64,000 bases of DNA from an uncultured Bacteroidota bacterium (GCA_902614065.1 CACMJT010000004.1:1-64000), one strand, 5' to 3'. Positions 37,402 through 46,333 are shown, counted from the first letter of the stretch. The notes: generated from the sequence alone by a model not told the origin. Numbers and translations are program-made.

Positions 37402-38570
37402 CAATAAGTAAATTCACCCTCCTCTGTTAATATAGTTAGTTTTTTTGTATCACTTTTCTCAACTTTTCCGATTACTTTGGCATCAATATCAAAACTTTTT
37501 GAAATGGATATTATGTGATTCGCAAATTTTTCATCAACATATATTTCCATTCGATGTCCCATGTTAAAGACTTGATACATTTCTTTCCATGGTGTCTCCG
37601 ACTCTTTTTGAATCATTTCAAAAAGCGGAGGAATATCAAACAAGCTGTCCTTTATAACATGTAAATTTTCAATGAAATTTAAAACTTTAGTTTGAGCTCC
37701 ACCACTACAATGGATAATACCATCAATACAATCTCTACCAATCTCACTTAAAATTTTATTAATGACAGGTGCGTAGGTTCTCGTAGGTGACAAAACCAAT
37801 TTACCAGCATTCAATTCAACCCCATCAACAGTATCAGTAAATTTTTTAGATCCACTATAAATTAAATCTTCGGGCAAATTTTCATCATATGTTTCAGGAT
37901 ATTTTTTTCTGTATACATTGCAAAAAACATCATGTCTAGCTGAAGTTAAGCCATTACTTCCCATTCCTCCATTGTATTGTTTTTCGTATGATGATTTACC
38001 GAATGATGCAAGCCCAACAATTACATTACCACTCTTTATATTATTTTCAATAACATCTTTTCTTTTCATTCTAGTAAAAACAGTACTGTCAACAATGATT
38101 GTTTTTACTAAATCCCCAACATCAGCGGTTTCTCCACCTGATGAAATAATGTTTAAATCAAACGAGTTGAGCATTTTAATTACTTCTTCGTTTCCTTCGA
38201 TTATTTCCTTTAAAACTTTGCCGGGAATTAATTTTTTGTTTCGTCCTATTGTAGAAGATACAACAATATTTTTTGTAGCCCCAACACATATAAGATCATC
38301 AATGTTCATAATCAATGAGTCTTGAGAAATTCCTTTCCAAACAGACAGATCATTTGTCTCTTTCCAATATGCATAAGCTAGAGAGGATTTTGTACCAGCA
38401 CCGTCCGCATGCATTATTAAACACATTTCATCATCATTATCAATTATGTCAGGAATTATTTTACAAAAGGAGTTTGGAAAGAGCCCTTTATCTATGTTTT
38501 TGATTGCATCATGGACATCTTTTTTGTTAAATGAAACACCCCTACGATCATATTTGTTGTTGATATCCAA
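37401..38570 (-). CDS. purM: Phosphoribosylformylglycinamidine cyclo-ligase
   Basis: 389 residues, longer than the ~345 of the common PurM, as usual for this phylum. The N-terminal ATP-binding region contains [10 protein letters not shown], followed by GGETADVGD and the [17 protein letters not shown] region. It closes the ring of aminoimidazole ribotide in purine synthesis. It is first in the purM-prfA-pyrF operon; the promoter must lie in the 229-base gap shared with the divergent glutamine synthetase gene. Confidence 0.94.
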   Translation of the reverse strand: MDINNKYDRRGVSFNKKDVHDAIKNIDKGLFPNSFCKIIPDIIDNDDEMCLIMHADGAGTKSSLAYAYWKETNDLSVWKGISQDSLIMNIDDLICVGATKNIVVSSTIGRNKKLIPGKVLKEIIEGNEEVIKMLNSFDLNIISSGGETADVGDLVKTIIVDSTVFTRMKRKDVIENNIKSGNVIVGLASFGKSSYEKQYNGGMGSNGLTSARHDVFCNVYRKKYPETYDENLPEDLIYSGSKKFTDTVDGVELNAGKLVLSPTRTYAPVINKILSEIGRDCIDGIIHCSGGAQTKVLNFIENLHVIKDSLFDIPPLFEMIQKESETPWKEMYQVFNMGHRMEIYVDEKFANHIISISKSFDIDAKVIGKVEKSDTKKLTILTEEGEFTY

Positions 38571-38656
38571 AAGATTATTAATTATTCAAAGATAGTGGTT
38601 ATTGTTTTTACTTAAAACTTAGGTTAATTTTTTTGTTAATTACTATTGAGAAAAAG

Positions 38657-38711
38657 ACTTAAATTATACTAATTTTTTACTAAAAAATTAATTTTTAAGT
38701 ACTTAAATTAT
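38657..38711. promoter_or_regulatory. Direct repeats in the purM/glutamine synthetase divergent region
   Basis: ACTTAAATTAT occurs at 38657-38667 and again at 38701-38711, with a related partial copy (ACTTAAAACTT) near 38614. The 229-base region is otherwise very AT-rich. Regularly spaced copies upstream of glutamine synthetase may be regulator sites; in such AT-rich DNA the repeat may also be chance. Confidence 0.25.
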
Positions 38712-38799
38712 GATGTTCATAAAAAGAGAAAAATTTGATATTTAGTATCATTTTTTTTTTAAAAATAACAATACATTTATTTTATCTAAAAAATCTATT

Positions 38800-39807
38800 A
38801 TGAGCAAATCAAAACTTGAATATTTATGGTTGGATGGATACAAACCAACCCAAAGCCTACGAGGTAAAACAAAAGTTGTATCTGATTTTAGCGGAAAATT
38901 AGAGGATTGTCCTATTTGGGCTTTTGACGGTAGTTCGACTCAACAAGCTCCAGGTGGATCTTCTGATTGTCTATTAAAACCCGTAGCTATATATCCTGAT
39001 CCTGTTAGAAAAAATGCATTTATTGTGATGAATGAAGTCTTAAGTCCTGATGGTTCACCTCACGAATCGAACGGTAGAGCTACCATTGACGATGATGATG
39101 ATGATTTTTGGTTTGGTTTTGAACAAGAGTATTTCTTGTGGGATCCAGAAACAAATCTGCCATTAGGCTTTCCAAAAGATCAAACACCTCAAGGTCAATT
39201 TTATTGTTCAGTGGGTGGTAAAAATGCATTTGGTAGAGAAATAATGGATAGACATTTAGATATCTGTATTGATGCAGGAATCAATATAGAGGGTACTAAT
39301 GCTGAAGTTGCTGCAGGGCAATGGGAGTTCCAAATTTTTGCAAAAGGAGCTGCAAAAGCTGGCGACGAAATTTGGGTAGCTCGTTATTTTCTTGAAAGAT
39401 TAGCAGAAGAATATGGTCTTGCAATTGAATATCATCCAAAACCACTTGGTGCTACTGATTGGAATGGCTCAGGTATGCATGCAAACTTTTCAAACAGCAC
39501 ATTGAGAACTTGTGGTTCTAAAGAAACGTATGAAAAAATTTGTGAAGCCTTTAGACCAGTTGTTGATGAGCATATTGCAGTTTATGGTGCATTTAATGAC
39601 CAAAGGTTAACAGGTGATCACGAAACGCAATCCATTACTGAGTTTAGTTATGGTGTTTCAGATAGAGGTGCTTCAATAAGAATTCCAATTATAACTGTTG
39701 AAAAAGGTTATAAGGGTTGGCTTGAAGACAGAAGACCTGCTTCAAATGGTGATCCTTATAAAATTGCTGCTAGGATTATCAAAACTGTGAAGTCAGCCAA
39801 AGTATAA
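38800..39807 (+). CDS. Glutamine synthetase, GSII (eukaryote-like) type
   Basis: 335 residues, far shorter than the ~470-residue GSI. It has the GSII signatures: LEYLWLDGYKP, the beta-grasp with FDGSSTQQAPG, GFEQEYF (metal-binding Glu), NGSGMHANFS and the C-terminal LEDRRPASNGDPY. It condenses glutamate and ammonia with ATP. This form is found in eukaryotes and in a subset of bacteria including Bacteroidota. It stands alone with its own promoter region and terminator. Ammonium from the nearby Amt would be its substrate. Confidence 0.93.
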   Translation: MSKSKLEYLWLDGYKPTQSLRGKTKVVSDFSGKLEDCPIWAFDGSSTQQAPGGSSDCLLKPVAIYPDPVRKNAFIVMNEVLSPDGSPHESNGRATIDDDDDDFWFGFEQEYFLWDPETNLPLGFPKDQTPQGQFYCSVGGKNAFGREIMDRHLDICIDAGINIEGTNAEVAAGQWEFQIFAKGAAKAGDEIWVARYFLERLAEEYGLAIEYHPKPLGATDWNGSGMHANFSNSTLRTCGSKETYEKICEAFRPVVDEHIAVYGAFNDQRLTGDHETQSITEFSYGVSDRGASIRIPIITVEKGYKGWLEDRRPASNGDPYKIAARIIKTVKSAKV

Positions 39808-39829
39808 GTTTCAACTCATATTTGTTTAG

Positions 39830-39859
39830 AAAAACACCCCTATTCGGGGTGTTTTTTTT
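39830..39859 (+). terminator. Terminator after glutamine synthetase
   Basis: AAAACACCCC and GGGGTGTTTT pair around a five-base loop, with a T run on the plus strand (and an A run that gives T's on the minus strand, for the convergent exchanger gene). Confidence 0.9.
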
Positions 39860-40787
39860 AAAGTATCAGAATGTAATACATAACAAATGACAATAGTAAA
39901 ATAATGCCATTGGTTTTTCCTAAAATTTTAGTTTTTGATAATGAGTAAAAAAGAAATAGAAGCAACATAAAAACGAACATGACGGATATATCGAACTGAA
40001 GATTCTCCTTACTAGTGATTAACAATGGTTTAACGATTGATGTTAATCCAACAACCGCCAAAATATTAAAAATATTTGATCCAATAATATTTCCGACAGA
40101 AATATCCAACTCTTTTTTAAATACTGCAACTAGTGTAGTAACAACCTCTGGAAGACTAGTTCCAATTGCAACAATTGTTAACCCAATTATTCGTTCAGAA
40201 ACACCAAAATAACCTGCAAAATAAATAGATGATTCTACAAAAAATTCAGACCCAAAAAAAAGCATGATGCTTGATACAAATATTGTTAGTATTAGTTTTA
40301 CATTTGATTTATAAATTATTTTCTTTTCGCTTTGATCGTCTTTTGATTTCTTAAAAACATATATAAGTGATAAAATCAATAGAGTGAATAGAATTCCTCC
40401 CTCTATCCTACCAACCTCAGATTTTGACAGAGCAAAAAAGGTAAATATTACACTCACTATCATAAGAAAATTCCAATCTTGATTAATTATATCCTTCGAG
40501 ATTTTAATCTTTGAGAAGAAAAGCGCCAAACCAAGGACAAGTCCAAAATTTGCAATATTTGAACCAATTACATTAGAGATGGCAATATCACTAGAGTTTT
40601 TTAAAACGGAACTAATGCTAATCAAGAGCTCTGGTGCAGAGGTGGCAATTGAAACAACTGTAAGACCAATAACTACTTTCGATATATTAAACTTCAATGA
40701 TAAGTCTACGGAGGATTTTAATAAATAATTACTACCTAGAACAAGCAATATTAAGCCTAGTATTAAAAAAAACAGTTGAGTTAACAT
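39858..40787 (-). CDS. Na+/Ca2+ exchanger family protein (CaCA, YrbG-like)
   Basis: 309 residues from the ATG at 40787; an in-frame ATG at 40841 would add 18 residues before the first helix. About ten membrane helices in two inverted halves. The alpha-repeats are SIATSAPELLISI with VIGSNIANFG (first half) and AIGTSLPEVVTTL with IIGSNIFNIL (second half). The acidic residue in each half coordinates Ca2+. It probably extrudes calcium in exchange for sodium at the inner membrane. Divergent from the asparaginase-like gene. Confidence 0.9.
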   Translation of the reverse strand: MLTQLFFLILGLILLVLGSNYLLKSSVDLSLKFNISKVVIGLTVVSIATSAPELLISISSVLKNSSDIAISNVIGSNIANFGLVLGLALFFSKIKISKDIINQDWNFLMIVSVIFTFFALSKSEVGRIEGGILFTLLILSLIYVFKKSKDDQSEKKIIYKSNVKLILTIFVSSIMLFFGSEFFVESSIYFAGYFGVSERIIGLTIVAIGTSLPEVVTTLVAVFKKELDISVGNIIGSNIFNILAVVGLTSIVKPLLITSKENLQFDISVMFVFMLLLFLFYSLSKTKILGKTNGIILLLSFVMYYILIL

Positions 40788-40973
40788 AAGTTTTGCTAAG
40801 ATAATACATGAATTGTATATTGCGATAATAATGAAAAGCATATACCAATTATTGGCTAAATTGAATAAAGTAATGCTCCCTAGCTACTCAAAAAAGGGGC
40901 TTAATTTGAGTAAAGCAAACAAAATTCAGCTGCTAATAATTGGATACAGGTATTTAGTGACAAAAAACTCCTT

Positions 40974-41924
40974 ATGAAAAAGTACTTAAAATTAATACCT
41001 GTCATTCTTTTTTTTTCTTGTGAAAAATCAATAAACAATTATGCAATTGTTATTCACGGAGGGGCTGGAACAGTCATTAGAGAAAATACATCAAAAGAAT
41101 TACAAAAAAAATACGAAGATAAGTTAAGAGAAGCCCTCGAAGTTGGATATTCTATTTTAGAAAGTGGAGGCAGCAGTGTTGATGCTGTTGAAAAAACAAT
41201 TAAAATTCTTGAGGATTCCGAATTATTCAACGCTGGCAAAGGCTCTGTTTTAACCAATGAGGAGACTGTAGAAATGGATGCATCTATAATGACAGGTAGT
41301 GATCTGAATGCTGGGGCAGTTGCAACATTAAAAACCATTAAAAATCCTATATCAGTAGCAAGAGCAGTTATGGAAAAATCCAAACATGTTTTTTTATCTG
41401 GAAAAGGTGCAGAAAATTTTGCTGTGGATAATGGATTAGAAACAGTAAATAATAATTACTTTATCACGGAGAAGCAATTAAAGCAAATTAGAAAAATAAA
41501 AGAAAACAAATATGGCACTGTAGGATGTGTTGCTTTAGATAAATCAGGAAATATAACAGCTGGGACCTCAACGGGTGGGATGATGAATAAAAAATGGAAT
41601 AGAATTGGTGATGTTCCAGTTATCGGAGCTGGCACTTATGCAAATAACAAAACATGTGGAGTTTCTGCCACTGGATGGGGAGAATTTTTTATTAGAAATG
41701 TAGTTGCATATGATATATCAGCGATGATGGAATATCAAAACAAAACTTTGGAAGAAGCTGCAAAAATTTCAATTTTCGATAAAGTCGGTAAAATGGGAGC
41801 TACTGGTGGCGTTATTGGTATTGACAAAAATGGCAGCGTTATGATGGAATTTAATTCTCCTGGAATGTATCGAGGTTATAAAACTGAAAACAGCGATTAT
41901 ATCATTAAAATGTTTAAGAACTAA
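40974..41924 (+). CDS. Isoaspartyl peptidase / L-asparaginase (Ntn hydrolase), lipid-anchored
   Basis: 316 residues. A lipoprotein signal ends in LFFSC (C16). The precursor self-cleaves before the nucleophile T182 in KYGTVGCVAL to give alpha and beta subunits; IHGGAG near the N-terminus, AGKGSVL and STGGMMNK are family motifs. Members hydrolyse isoaspartyl peptides or asparagine. Tethering to the membrane suggests it acts on peptides outside the cytoplasm. It is convergent with a 45-residue ORF across a terminator. Confidence 0.9.
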   Translation: MKKYLKLIPVILFFSCEKSINNYAIVIHGGAGTVIRENTSKELQKKYEDKLREALEVGYSILESGGSSVDAVEKTIKILEDSELFNAGKGSVLTNEETVEMDASIMTGSDLNAGAVATLKTIKNPISVARAVMEKSKHVFLSGKGAENFAVDNGLETVNNNYFITEKQLKQIRKIKENKYGTVGCVALDKSGNITAGTSTGGMMNKKWNRIGDVPVIGAGTYANNKTCGVSATGWGEFFIRNVVAYDISAMMEYQNKTLEEAAKISIFDKVGKMGATGGVIGIDKNGSVMMEFNSPGMYRGYKTENSDYIIKMFKN

Positions 41925-41935
41925 GATCACAAAAT

Positions 41936-41963
41936 AAAAAAGGCTCCAAAAACTAGAGCCTTT
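41936..41963 (-). terminator. Terminator downstream of the YRG mini-gene (minus strand)
   Basis: On the minus strand AAAGGCTC and GAGCCTTT pair around a nine-base loop and a T-rich tail follows. The tail on the plus strand is weak, so it mainly serves the minus-strand unit; it may also stop the asparaginase transcript. Confidence 0.75.
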
Positions 41964-42001
41964 CAATCTAAAATCTATTATAGTTAGTTGTTATTAGTTG
42001 T

Positions 42002-42139
42002 TTATAGAGCATATTTTACTCCTCTGTATACTCCAAAATTGCTAGATGACTTTTGATTGTCTCTAGAAATTTTATTTGGATTATACTTAACACCTCTATA
42101 TGTTAGATGTTTTTGAATAGTTAGGTTTGAAGTTTTCAT
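42002..42139 (-). CDS. 45-residue YRG-repeat protein, resembles DUF4278
   Basis: I found this ORF by reading the region between the asparaginase and crtY genes; it is below the usual length cut-off. It has 45 codons from ATG (42139) to TAA. The motif YRGVKY occurs twice, at about residues 14-19 (preceded by HLT) and 38-43, separated by a basic, Asn/Lys/Ser-rich linker. LTYRGxxY pairs are the hallmark of DUF4278 proteins, best known from cyanobacteria, which supports real coding; the family match is from memory. A terminator follows 38 bases downstream. It has the same orientation as crtY. Function unknown. Confidence 0.6.
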   Translation of the reverse strand: MKTSNLTIQKHLTYRGVKYNPNKISRDNQKSSSNFGVYRGVKYAL

Positions 42140-42177
42140 ACATTCAATTTATAATTAAAACATATGTAACGATTTTT

Positions 42178-42236
42178 CAGGATGCGTTCTCTCCACCCGC
42201 GACTATATTATAAATCCCAGTCTACACGGGACCTGG
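42178..42236 (-). ncRNA. Compact structured element, candidate leader RNA of the YRG mini-gene
   Basis: A GC-richer island of about 60 bases in very AT-rich surroundings. CCCG (42227-42230 on the minus strand) pairs with CGGG (42196-42199), and GACT (42219-42222) with AGTC (42201-42204), giving an interrupted 8-bp stem with a 14-base loop. Alternative short hairpins (GTCCC/GGGAT and GGGTG/CATCC) need G-U pairs on the minus strand only, which favours a minus-strand transcript. It ends about 40 bases before the start of the 45-residue ORF. I could not match it to a known riboswitch. Confidence 0.35.
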
Positions 42237-42341
42237 TATAAATATACTTAAAATTATTGAATTTATAAAATACGGTATATTTTTTTGACAAATTCACATT
42301 ATTTATATCAAAAAATAAGGATATCGTAATTTTTAGTTTTT

Positions 42342-43487
42342 TTAATACTTCAATAAAGTTTTGAAAAAAGTCTTAGTGAAAAGAAATTTTGGGAAGGATA
42401 AAGTAATTTTTAAATCATCAATTAAACTCGATTCATTGTCAAGGAACTTGAAGATTTTTTCAATCTTATTGTTTTTAAAAAGTCTTTCAAACAAATGTGA
42501 TCCTAGATGATTTTGATAATATAAAACATCCAAAAATATTCTGTCATAATACCAAAATCTTGTCTTCTTATTAAACTTTCTAAAATCATCATTCTTTTCC
42601 ATGAAAATTAACAATTGGCTTGATTTTTTATCAATAAATTTAAAAGTGTAACCTGTTGAGGGCTTGGTCCACCCCCCCGATGTACCAATATTGATTAGAT
42701 TTTTGGTATTATATTTTGAATAATCAAAGCAAGTCATCGGGATAACCCCTTTTTCGTTACTTGTTATCTTGTAATCTGATATACCTTTATCTTTGAGGTA
42801 ATTTGAGATTTCTTGATCATATTCAAAATCACTCAATTCTTTTTTTGAAAAAAGTGTGTATTCAATCAAAGCTTCATTTGAGCTAACAGGAAGAATATAA
42901 AAGAAACGAGTCTCATTTTTCTGATCGATGCTAAAATCCATTATTGTTGCCTTTTTATCATCAAAATATTTATTCTTTGTTTTTATTGTCCAGCCTTTAA
43001 AATGTTGCAATAACATTTTTAAGTCTGAATTCTTTTTGTAAGGTGTAAAATTTGGTATGCTATTAAAAACTTTACTTGCTGTAAAAGAATGATTCTTTGT
43101 CTTTACTTTAACATTTTTTGGCTTATGATCAACAGATAAAACTTCGTCATACAATGTTTCAACATTCATTTTGGATTCGATAGACTTTTTTATGGTTTTA
43201 AAAAAATCCTGACTTTTTATCATATTATAAGTCATATTATTCAATTTAAAATCTAAACTGACATCGGAACTTTTAAAATTTATTTCTGACCACTTTTTAG
43301 ATAAAAAGCTGTTCCATTTTGAGTCATTACTATCCCAAAAACACCATGTTTTATTGACATCGTCTTTAGTACTTTCAATTATTAAAATTTTCTTACTCAG
43401 AAAATAATTAATTTTTGACATCTTGTATAGAATAACAGAGGAGGAAAGACCGTATCCGCAAAAAATAAAATCGTATTGTTTTTTCAA
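42342..43487 (-). CDS. crtY: Lycopene beta-cyclase, CrtY type
   Basis: 381 residues, the expected size. The N-terminal FAD/NAD-binding region reads FIFCGYGLSSSVILYKM, followed by NKTWCFW, as in CrtY proteins; GTSGGWTKPSTGYTF (about 270) is the other hallmark. It cyclises lycopene ends to beta-rings. It is divergent from the crtA-like/crtD/cruF set with 73 bases between start codons, so one region probably drives both. If only one end is cyclised the product is gamma-carotene, the precursor of myxol-type pigments. Confidence 0.88.
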   Translation of the reverse strand: MKKQYDFIFCGYGLSSSVILYKMSKINYFLSKKILIIESTKDDVNKTWCFWDSNDSKWNSFLSKKWSEINFKSSDVSLDFKLNNMTYNMIKSQDFFKTIKKSIESKMNVETLYDEVLSVDHKPKNVKVKTKNHSFTASKVFNSIPNFTPYKKNSDLKMLLQHFKGWTIKTKNKYFDDKKATIMDFSIDQKNETRFFYILPVSSNEALIEYTLFSKKELSDFEYDQEISNYLKDKGISDYKITSNEKGVIPMTCFDYSKYNTKNLINIGTSGGWTKPSTGYTFKFIDKKSSQLLIFMEKNDDFRKFNKKTRFWYYDRIFLDVLYYQNHLGSHLFERLFKNNKIEKIFKFLDNESSLIDDLKITLSFPKFLFTKTFFKTLLKY

Positions 43488-43560
43488 AAAAATTAATTAG
43501 TCAACAAATATATTATATTTTAAATTGAAAGAATTGCACTAATTTTGATATGATTAACTG

Positions 43561-44229
43561 ATGGCAGTATCCATATCTTTTTTTCATTTTGAATCAAATA
43601 AATTTTGGGCATTCAAACAAATGGTTGAGGCGAAAAAATATTTTTCAAACAATGATAAAGTGTCATTCTATAAAATGCTTGGAACCGGTGGTAAAGGTGG
43701 ATTTATTTATCCTGATCTTAGTGTTTATTCTTTATTGTGTGTATGGAAAAAATCAGAATTTTTAAATGAATTTATTGAGAATAGTAATCATGCAAAAGAA
43801 ATTAAGAAAAAAGCAAAAAAAAGGATAGATTACATAATGGAACCAATATTCTCTAACGGTTTATGGGACAACATAAACCCATTTAAAGTCAATGAAAACA
43901 GAGAAACCAAAAAAGAAAATAAAATTGGTGTAATAACCAGAGGAAAAATCAAGTTAAGTAAACAAATTGACTTTTGGCTAAATGTATCTTCTGCATCTGA
44001 CGCAATTAAAAATGCTGACGGTGTTGAATTCTATAAGGGGATTGGTGAATTACCATTATTGTCGCAAGCAACATTCAGTGTTTGGAAAAATCATAAATCT
44101 ATCGGAGATTTTGCTTACAAAAATAAGGCACATTCAGAAATCATAAAAAAAACAAAAGAAAGGAAATGGTACAGTGAAGATCTTTTCGCAAGATTTGAAA
44201 TTACAGATATCAAAACCCAAGAATTTTAA
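43561..44229 (+). CDS. CrtA-family carotenoid oxygenase, probable 2'-hydroxylase
   Basis: 222 residues. It belongs to the spheroidene monooxygenase (CrtA) family: KMLGTGGKGGF, PDLSVYSLLCVW, RGKI...FWLNVSSASDAI and SEDLFARF near the end. In purple bacteria CrtA makes 2-keto groups; in marine flavobacteria a CrtA-related enzyme is known to be the 2'-hydroxylase of myxol synthesis. The setting (crtD-like and cruF-like genes follow) favours that role. It starts the plus-strand unit, with the ATG at 43561 and two bases between its stop and the next ATG. Confidence 0.82.
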   Translation: MAVSISFFHFESNKFWAFKQMVEAKKYFSNNDKVSFYKMLGTGGKGGFIYPDLSVYSLLCVWKKSEFLNEFIENSNHAKEIKKKAKKRIDYIMEPIFSNGLWDNINPFKVNENRETKKENKIGVITRGKIKLSKQIDFWLNVSSASDAIKNADGVEFYKGIGELPLLSQATFSVWKNHKSIGDFAYKNKAHSEIIKKTKERKWYSEDLFARFEITDIKTQEF

Positions 44230-44231
44230 AT

Positions 44232-45692
44232 ATGAAAGTTGCAATTATTGGATCCGGAATTGGGGGGATATGTTCAGCAATCAGGCTTAAGAAAAAGGGC
44301 TTTGATGTTGATGTTTTTGAGAAAAATGAGTTTCCTGGAGGAAAGTTAAGCACTTTTAAATTAGGGGATTTTAGATTTGACGCAGGACCATCACTATTTA
44401 CAATGCCTCATTTAGTTGACGAGCTATTTAGTATTTGTAATGAAAATCCAAGAAATTTCTTCAACTATAAAAAGAAAACAATTCACTGTAAATATTTTTG
44501 GAATGACGGAAAAAAATTCACTGCATATTCTGATAAGAATAAATTTTTTAATGAAGTTGAAAAAGAATTTAATATTTCAGGGAACGTCGTTAAAAAATAT
44601 CTAAGCAAAGCTGAAATAAAATACAATCTTACCGAAAAAATATTTTTAAATAAGTCACTACATAAACTTTCGACGTATTTGAATACAGATACTATTAAAG
44701 CACTTTTTAAAATTAATTTTTTTCAAATAAACAAAACACTTAACAAGGTCAATCAAGATGAGTTAAAAAATAAATATTTGGTACAAATTTTCAATAGGTA
44801 TGCAACTTACAATGGTTCCTCACCATACAAAACACCTGGTATGATGAGTTTGATTCAACATTTAGAAAACCATTACGGTACATACATTCCAGAGGGGGGA
44901 ATGTATGAAATAGCCAAAAGCTTATATAAATTAGCAAATAAAATTGGAGTTAAATTTAATTTCAATAGTGAAATAACAAATCTTAAAGTAGATAATAAAA
45001 AGATTAAATACATAGAGATAAATAATATAAAAAAAATTGAAGCAGATTATGTAATTTCTAATGTAGACACTCATCATTTTTATCATAAACTTTTGGGAAA
45101 CAAGATTAGTCACTCCTCTCTAAAGTCAGAAAGATCTAGCTCAGCAGTAATTTTTTATTGGTGTATGAAAAATATCAATACAAATTTAGACCTGCACAAC
45201 ATCTTTTTTGCATCTGATTACAAAAGCGAGTTTGAATCAATTTTTGAAAAAAAAGAACTGTATAATGACCCTACAATTTATGTAAATATTACATCCAAAG
45301 ACGTTAAAAATGATGCTCCAAAAAATTCTGAAAACTGGTTTGTTATGGTTAATGCTCCTCAAAACGCGAATCAAAACTGGGATTCTGAAATTAAAATTTT
45401 GAAAAAAGTTATAATAGAAAAACTAGAAAAGATTTTAAATATCAATATCAATGATAAATTGATCGAAGAGAAAATCTACAGTCCTGTAGACTTGGACAAA
45501 AACACAAACTCATATTTGGGGTCTCTATATGGAACATCAAGCAATGATATGTTTTCATCATTTCTCAGACATCCAAATTTTTCAAGAAAATTAAAAAATG
45601 TATTTTTTTGTGGAGGAAGTGTTCATCCTGGTGGAGGAATTCCATTGTGTATATTATCATCCAAAATTATATCAGAGTTAATTGAAAATTAA
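44232..45692 (+). CDS. crtD: CrtI/CrtD-type carotenoid desaturase, probable 1'-hydroxycarotenoid 3',4'-desaturase
   Basis: 486 residues, a FAD-dependent phytoene desaturase family protein. The Rossmann GSGIGGICSAIRLKKKG is at the N-terminus, followed by FEKNEFPGGK and the C-terminal GGSVHPGGGIPL. CrtI and CrtD cannot be told apart by these motifs. I chose CrtD because the gene lies between the CrtA-like and CruF-like genes, which act on a hydroxylated psi-end. The stop is 11 bases inside the next gene. Confidence 0.75.
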   Translation: MKVAIIGSGIGGICSAIRLKKKGFDVDVFEKNEFPGGKLSTFKLGDFRFDAGPSLFTMPHLVDELFSICNENPRNFFNYKKKTIHCKYFWNDGKKFTAYSDKNKFFNEVEKEFNISGNVVKKYLSKAEIKYNLTEKIFLNKSLHKLSTYLNTDTIKALFKINFFQINKTLNKVNQDELKNKYLVQIFNRYATYNGSSPYKTPGMMSLIQHLENHYGTYIPEGGMYEIAKSLYKLANKIGVKFNFNSEITNLKVDNKKIKYIEINNIKKIEADYVISNVDTHHFYHKLLGNKISHSSLKSERSSSAVIFYWCMKNINTNLDLHNIFFASDYKSEFESIFEKKELYNDPTIYVNITSKDVKNDAPKNSENWFVMVNAPQNANQNWDSEIKILKKVIIEKLEKILNININDKLIEEKIYSPVDLDKNTNSYLGSLYGTSSNDMFSSFLRHPNFSRKLKNVFFCGGSVHPGGGIPLCILSSKIISELIEN

Positions 45693-46314
45693 TAAAACAT
45701 ATTTCTCGATTTTTTTAATCTGGCTTGTACATATTTCAGGATTGCTTGGATTATTATTTTATGATTTTATTTTTTTTGCCTCTTTTACACCAATAAATTT
45801 ATTCCTTACCAGCCTGCTTCTTATGGTGAACCAAATAAAACTTCATAGTAGAGAGCTATTATGTATATTTTTAATTTTTTGGACTGGCATATTAGTAGAG
45901 TTTCTTGGTGTAAACTATGGGTTATTGTTTGGTGAATACTCATACGGGAAAAACCTTGGACCCAGACTTTATGGAGTTCCTATCTTAATCGGAATGAACT
46001 GGGTAATTTTAACAACAATATCAGGAAGTATTTCAAACTATATTTCAAAGGGAAGTAAAATACTATCTATTGTTCTTGGCTCAATTTTAATGCTTGTTAT
46101 CGATTTTTTTATTGAACCAGTTGCACCAATGCTTGACTTTTGGGAATTTAAAAACTCAATTGTACCATTATCAAATTACACTGGATGGTTAATCACTGGA
46201 TTTTTCACTCAATTCCTGTACCAATACTTATTTAATGATAAGGAATTGAAGTTTTCACTCAATTTATACCTAGCAATATTTGTTTTCTTTTTGTTCTTAA
46301 ACTTTAAGATTTAG
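45682..46314 (+). CDS. cruF: CruF-like carotenoid 1',2'-hydratase
   Basis: 210 residues, about seven membrane helices. It has the CruF/DUF422 hallmarks: EFLGVNYG, GEYSYGKNLGPRLYGVPILIG, and FIEPVAPMLDFWEF. These integral-membrane enzymes add water to the psi-end of gamma-carotene or bacterioruberin precursors. It starts with TTG inside the last crtD codons (11-base overlap) and ends 19 bases before the convergent S9 peptidase. No CDS for crtB, crtI or crtZ is in the window. Confidence 0.8.
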   Translation: MKINKTYFSIFLIWLVHISGLLGLLFYDFIFFASFTPINLFLTSLLLMVNQIKLHSRELLCIFLIFWTGILVEFLGVNYGLLFGEYSYGKNLGPRLYGVPILIGMNWVILTTISGSISNYISKGSKILSIVLGSILMLVIDFFIEPVAPMLDFWEFKNSIVPLSNYTGWLITGFFTQFLYQYLFNDKELKFSLNLYLAIFVFFLFLNFKI

Positions 46315-46333
46315 CAACTTTTTCAGAAATTTA

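Noticed and set aside
38571-38799. Glutamine riboswitch upstream of glutamine synthetase
   Set aside because: The region is almost entirely A and T and lacks the conserved GC-containing helices of known glnA-type RNAs.
42002-46314. Proteorhodopsin/retinal locus linked to the carotenoid genes
   Set aside because: No rhodopsin or beta-carotene 15,15'-dioxygenase reading frame is found in the cluster.
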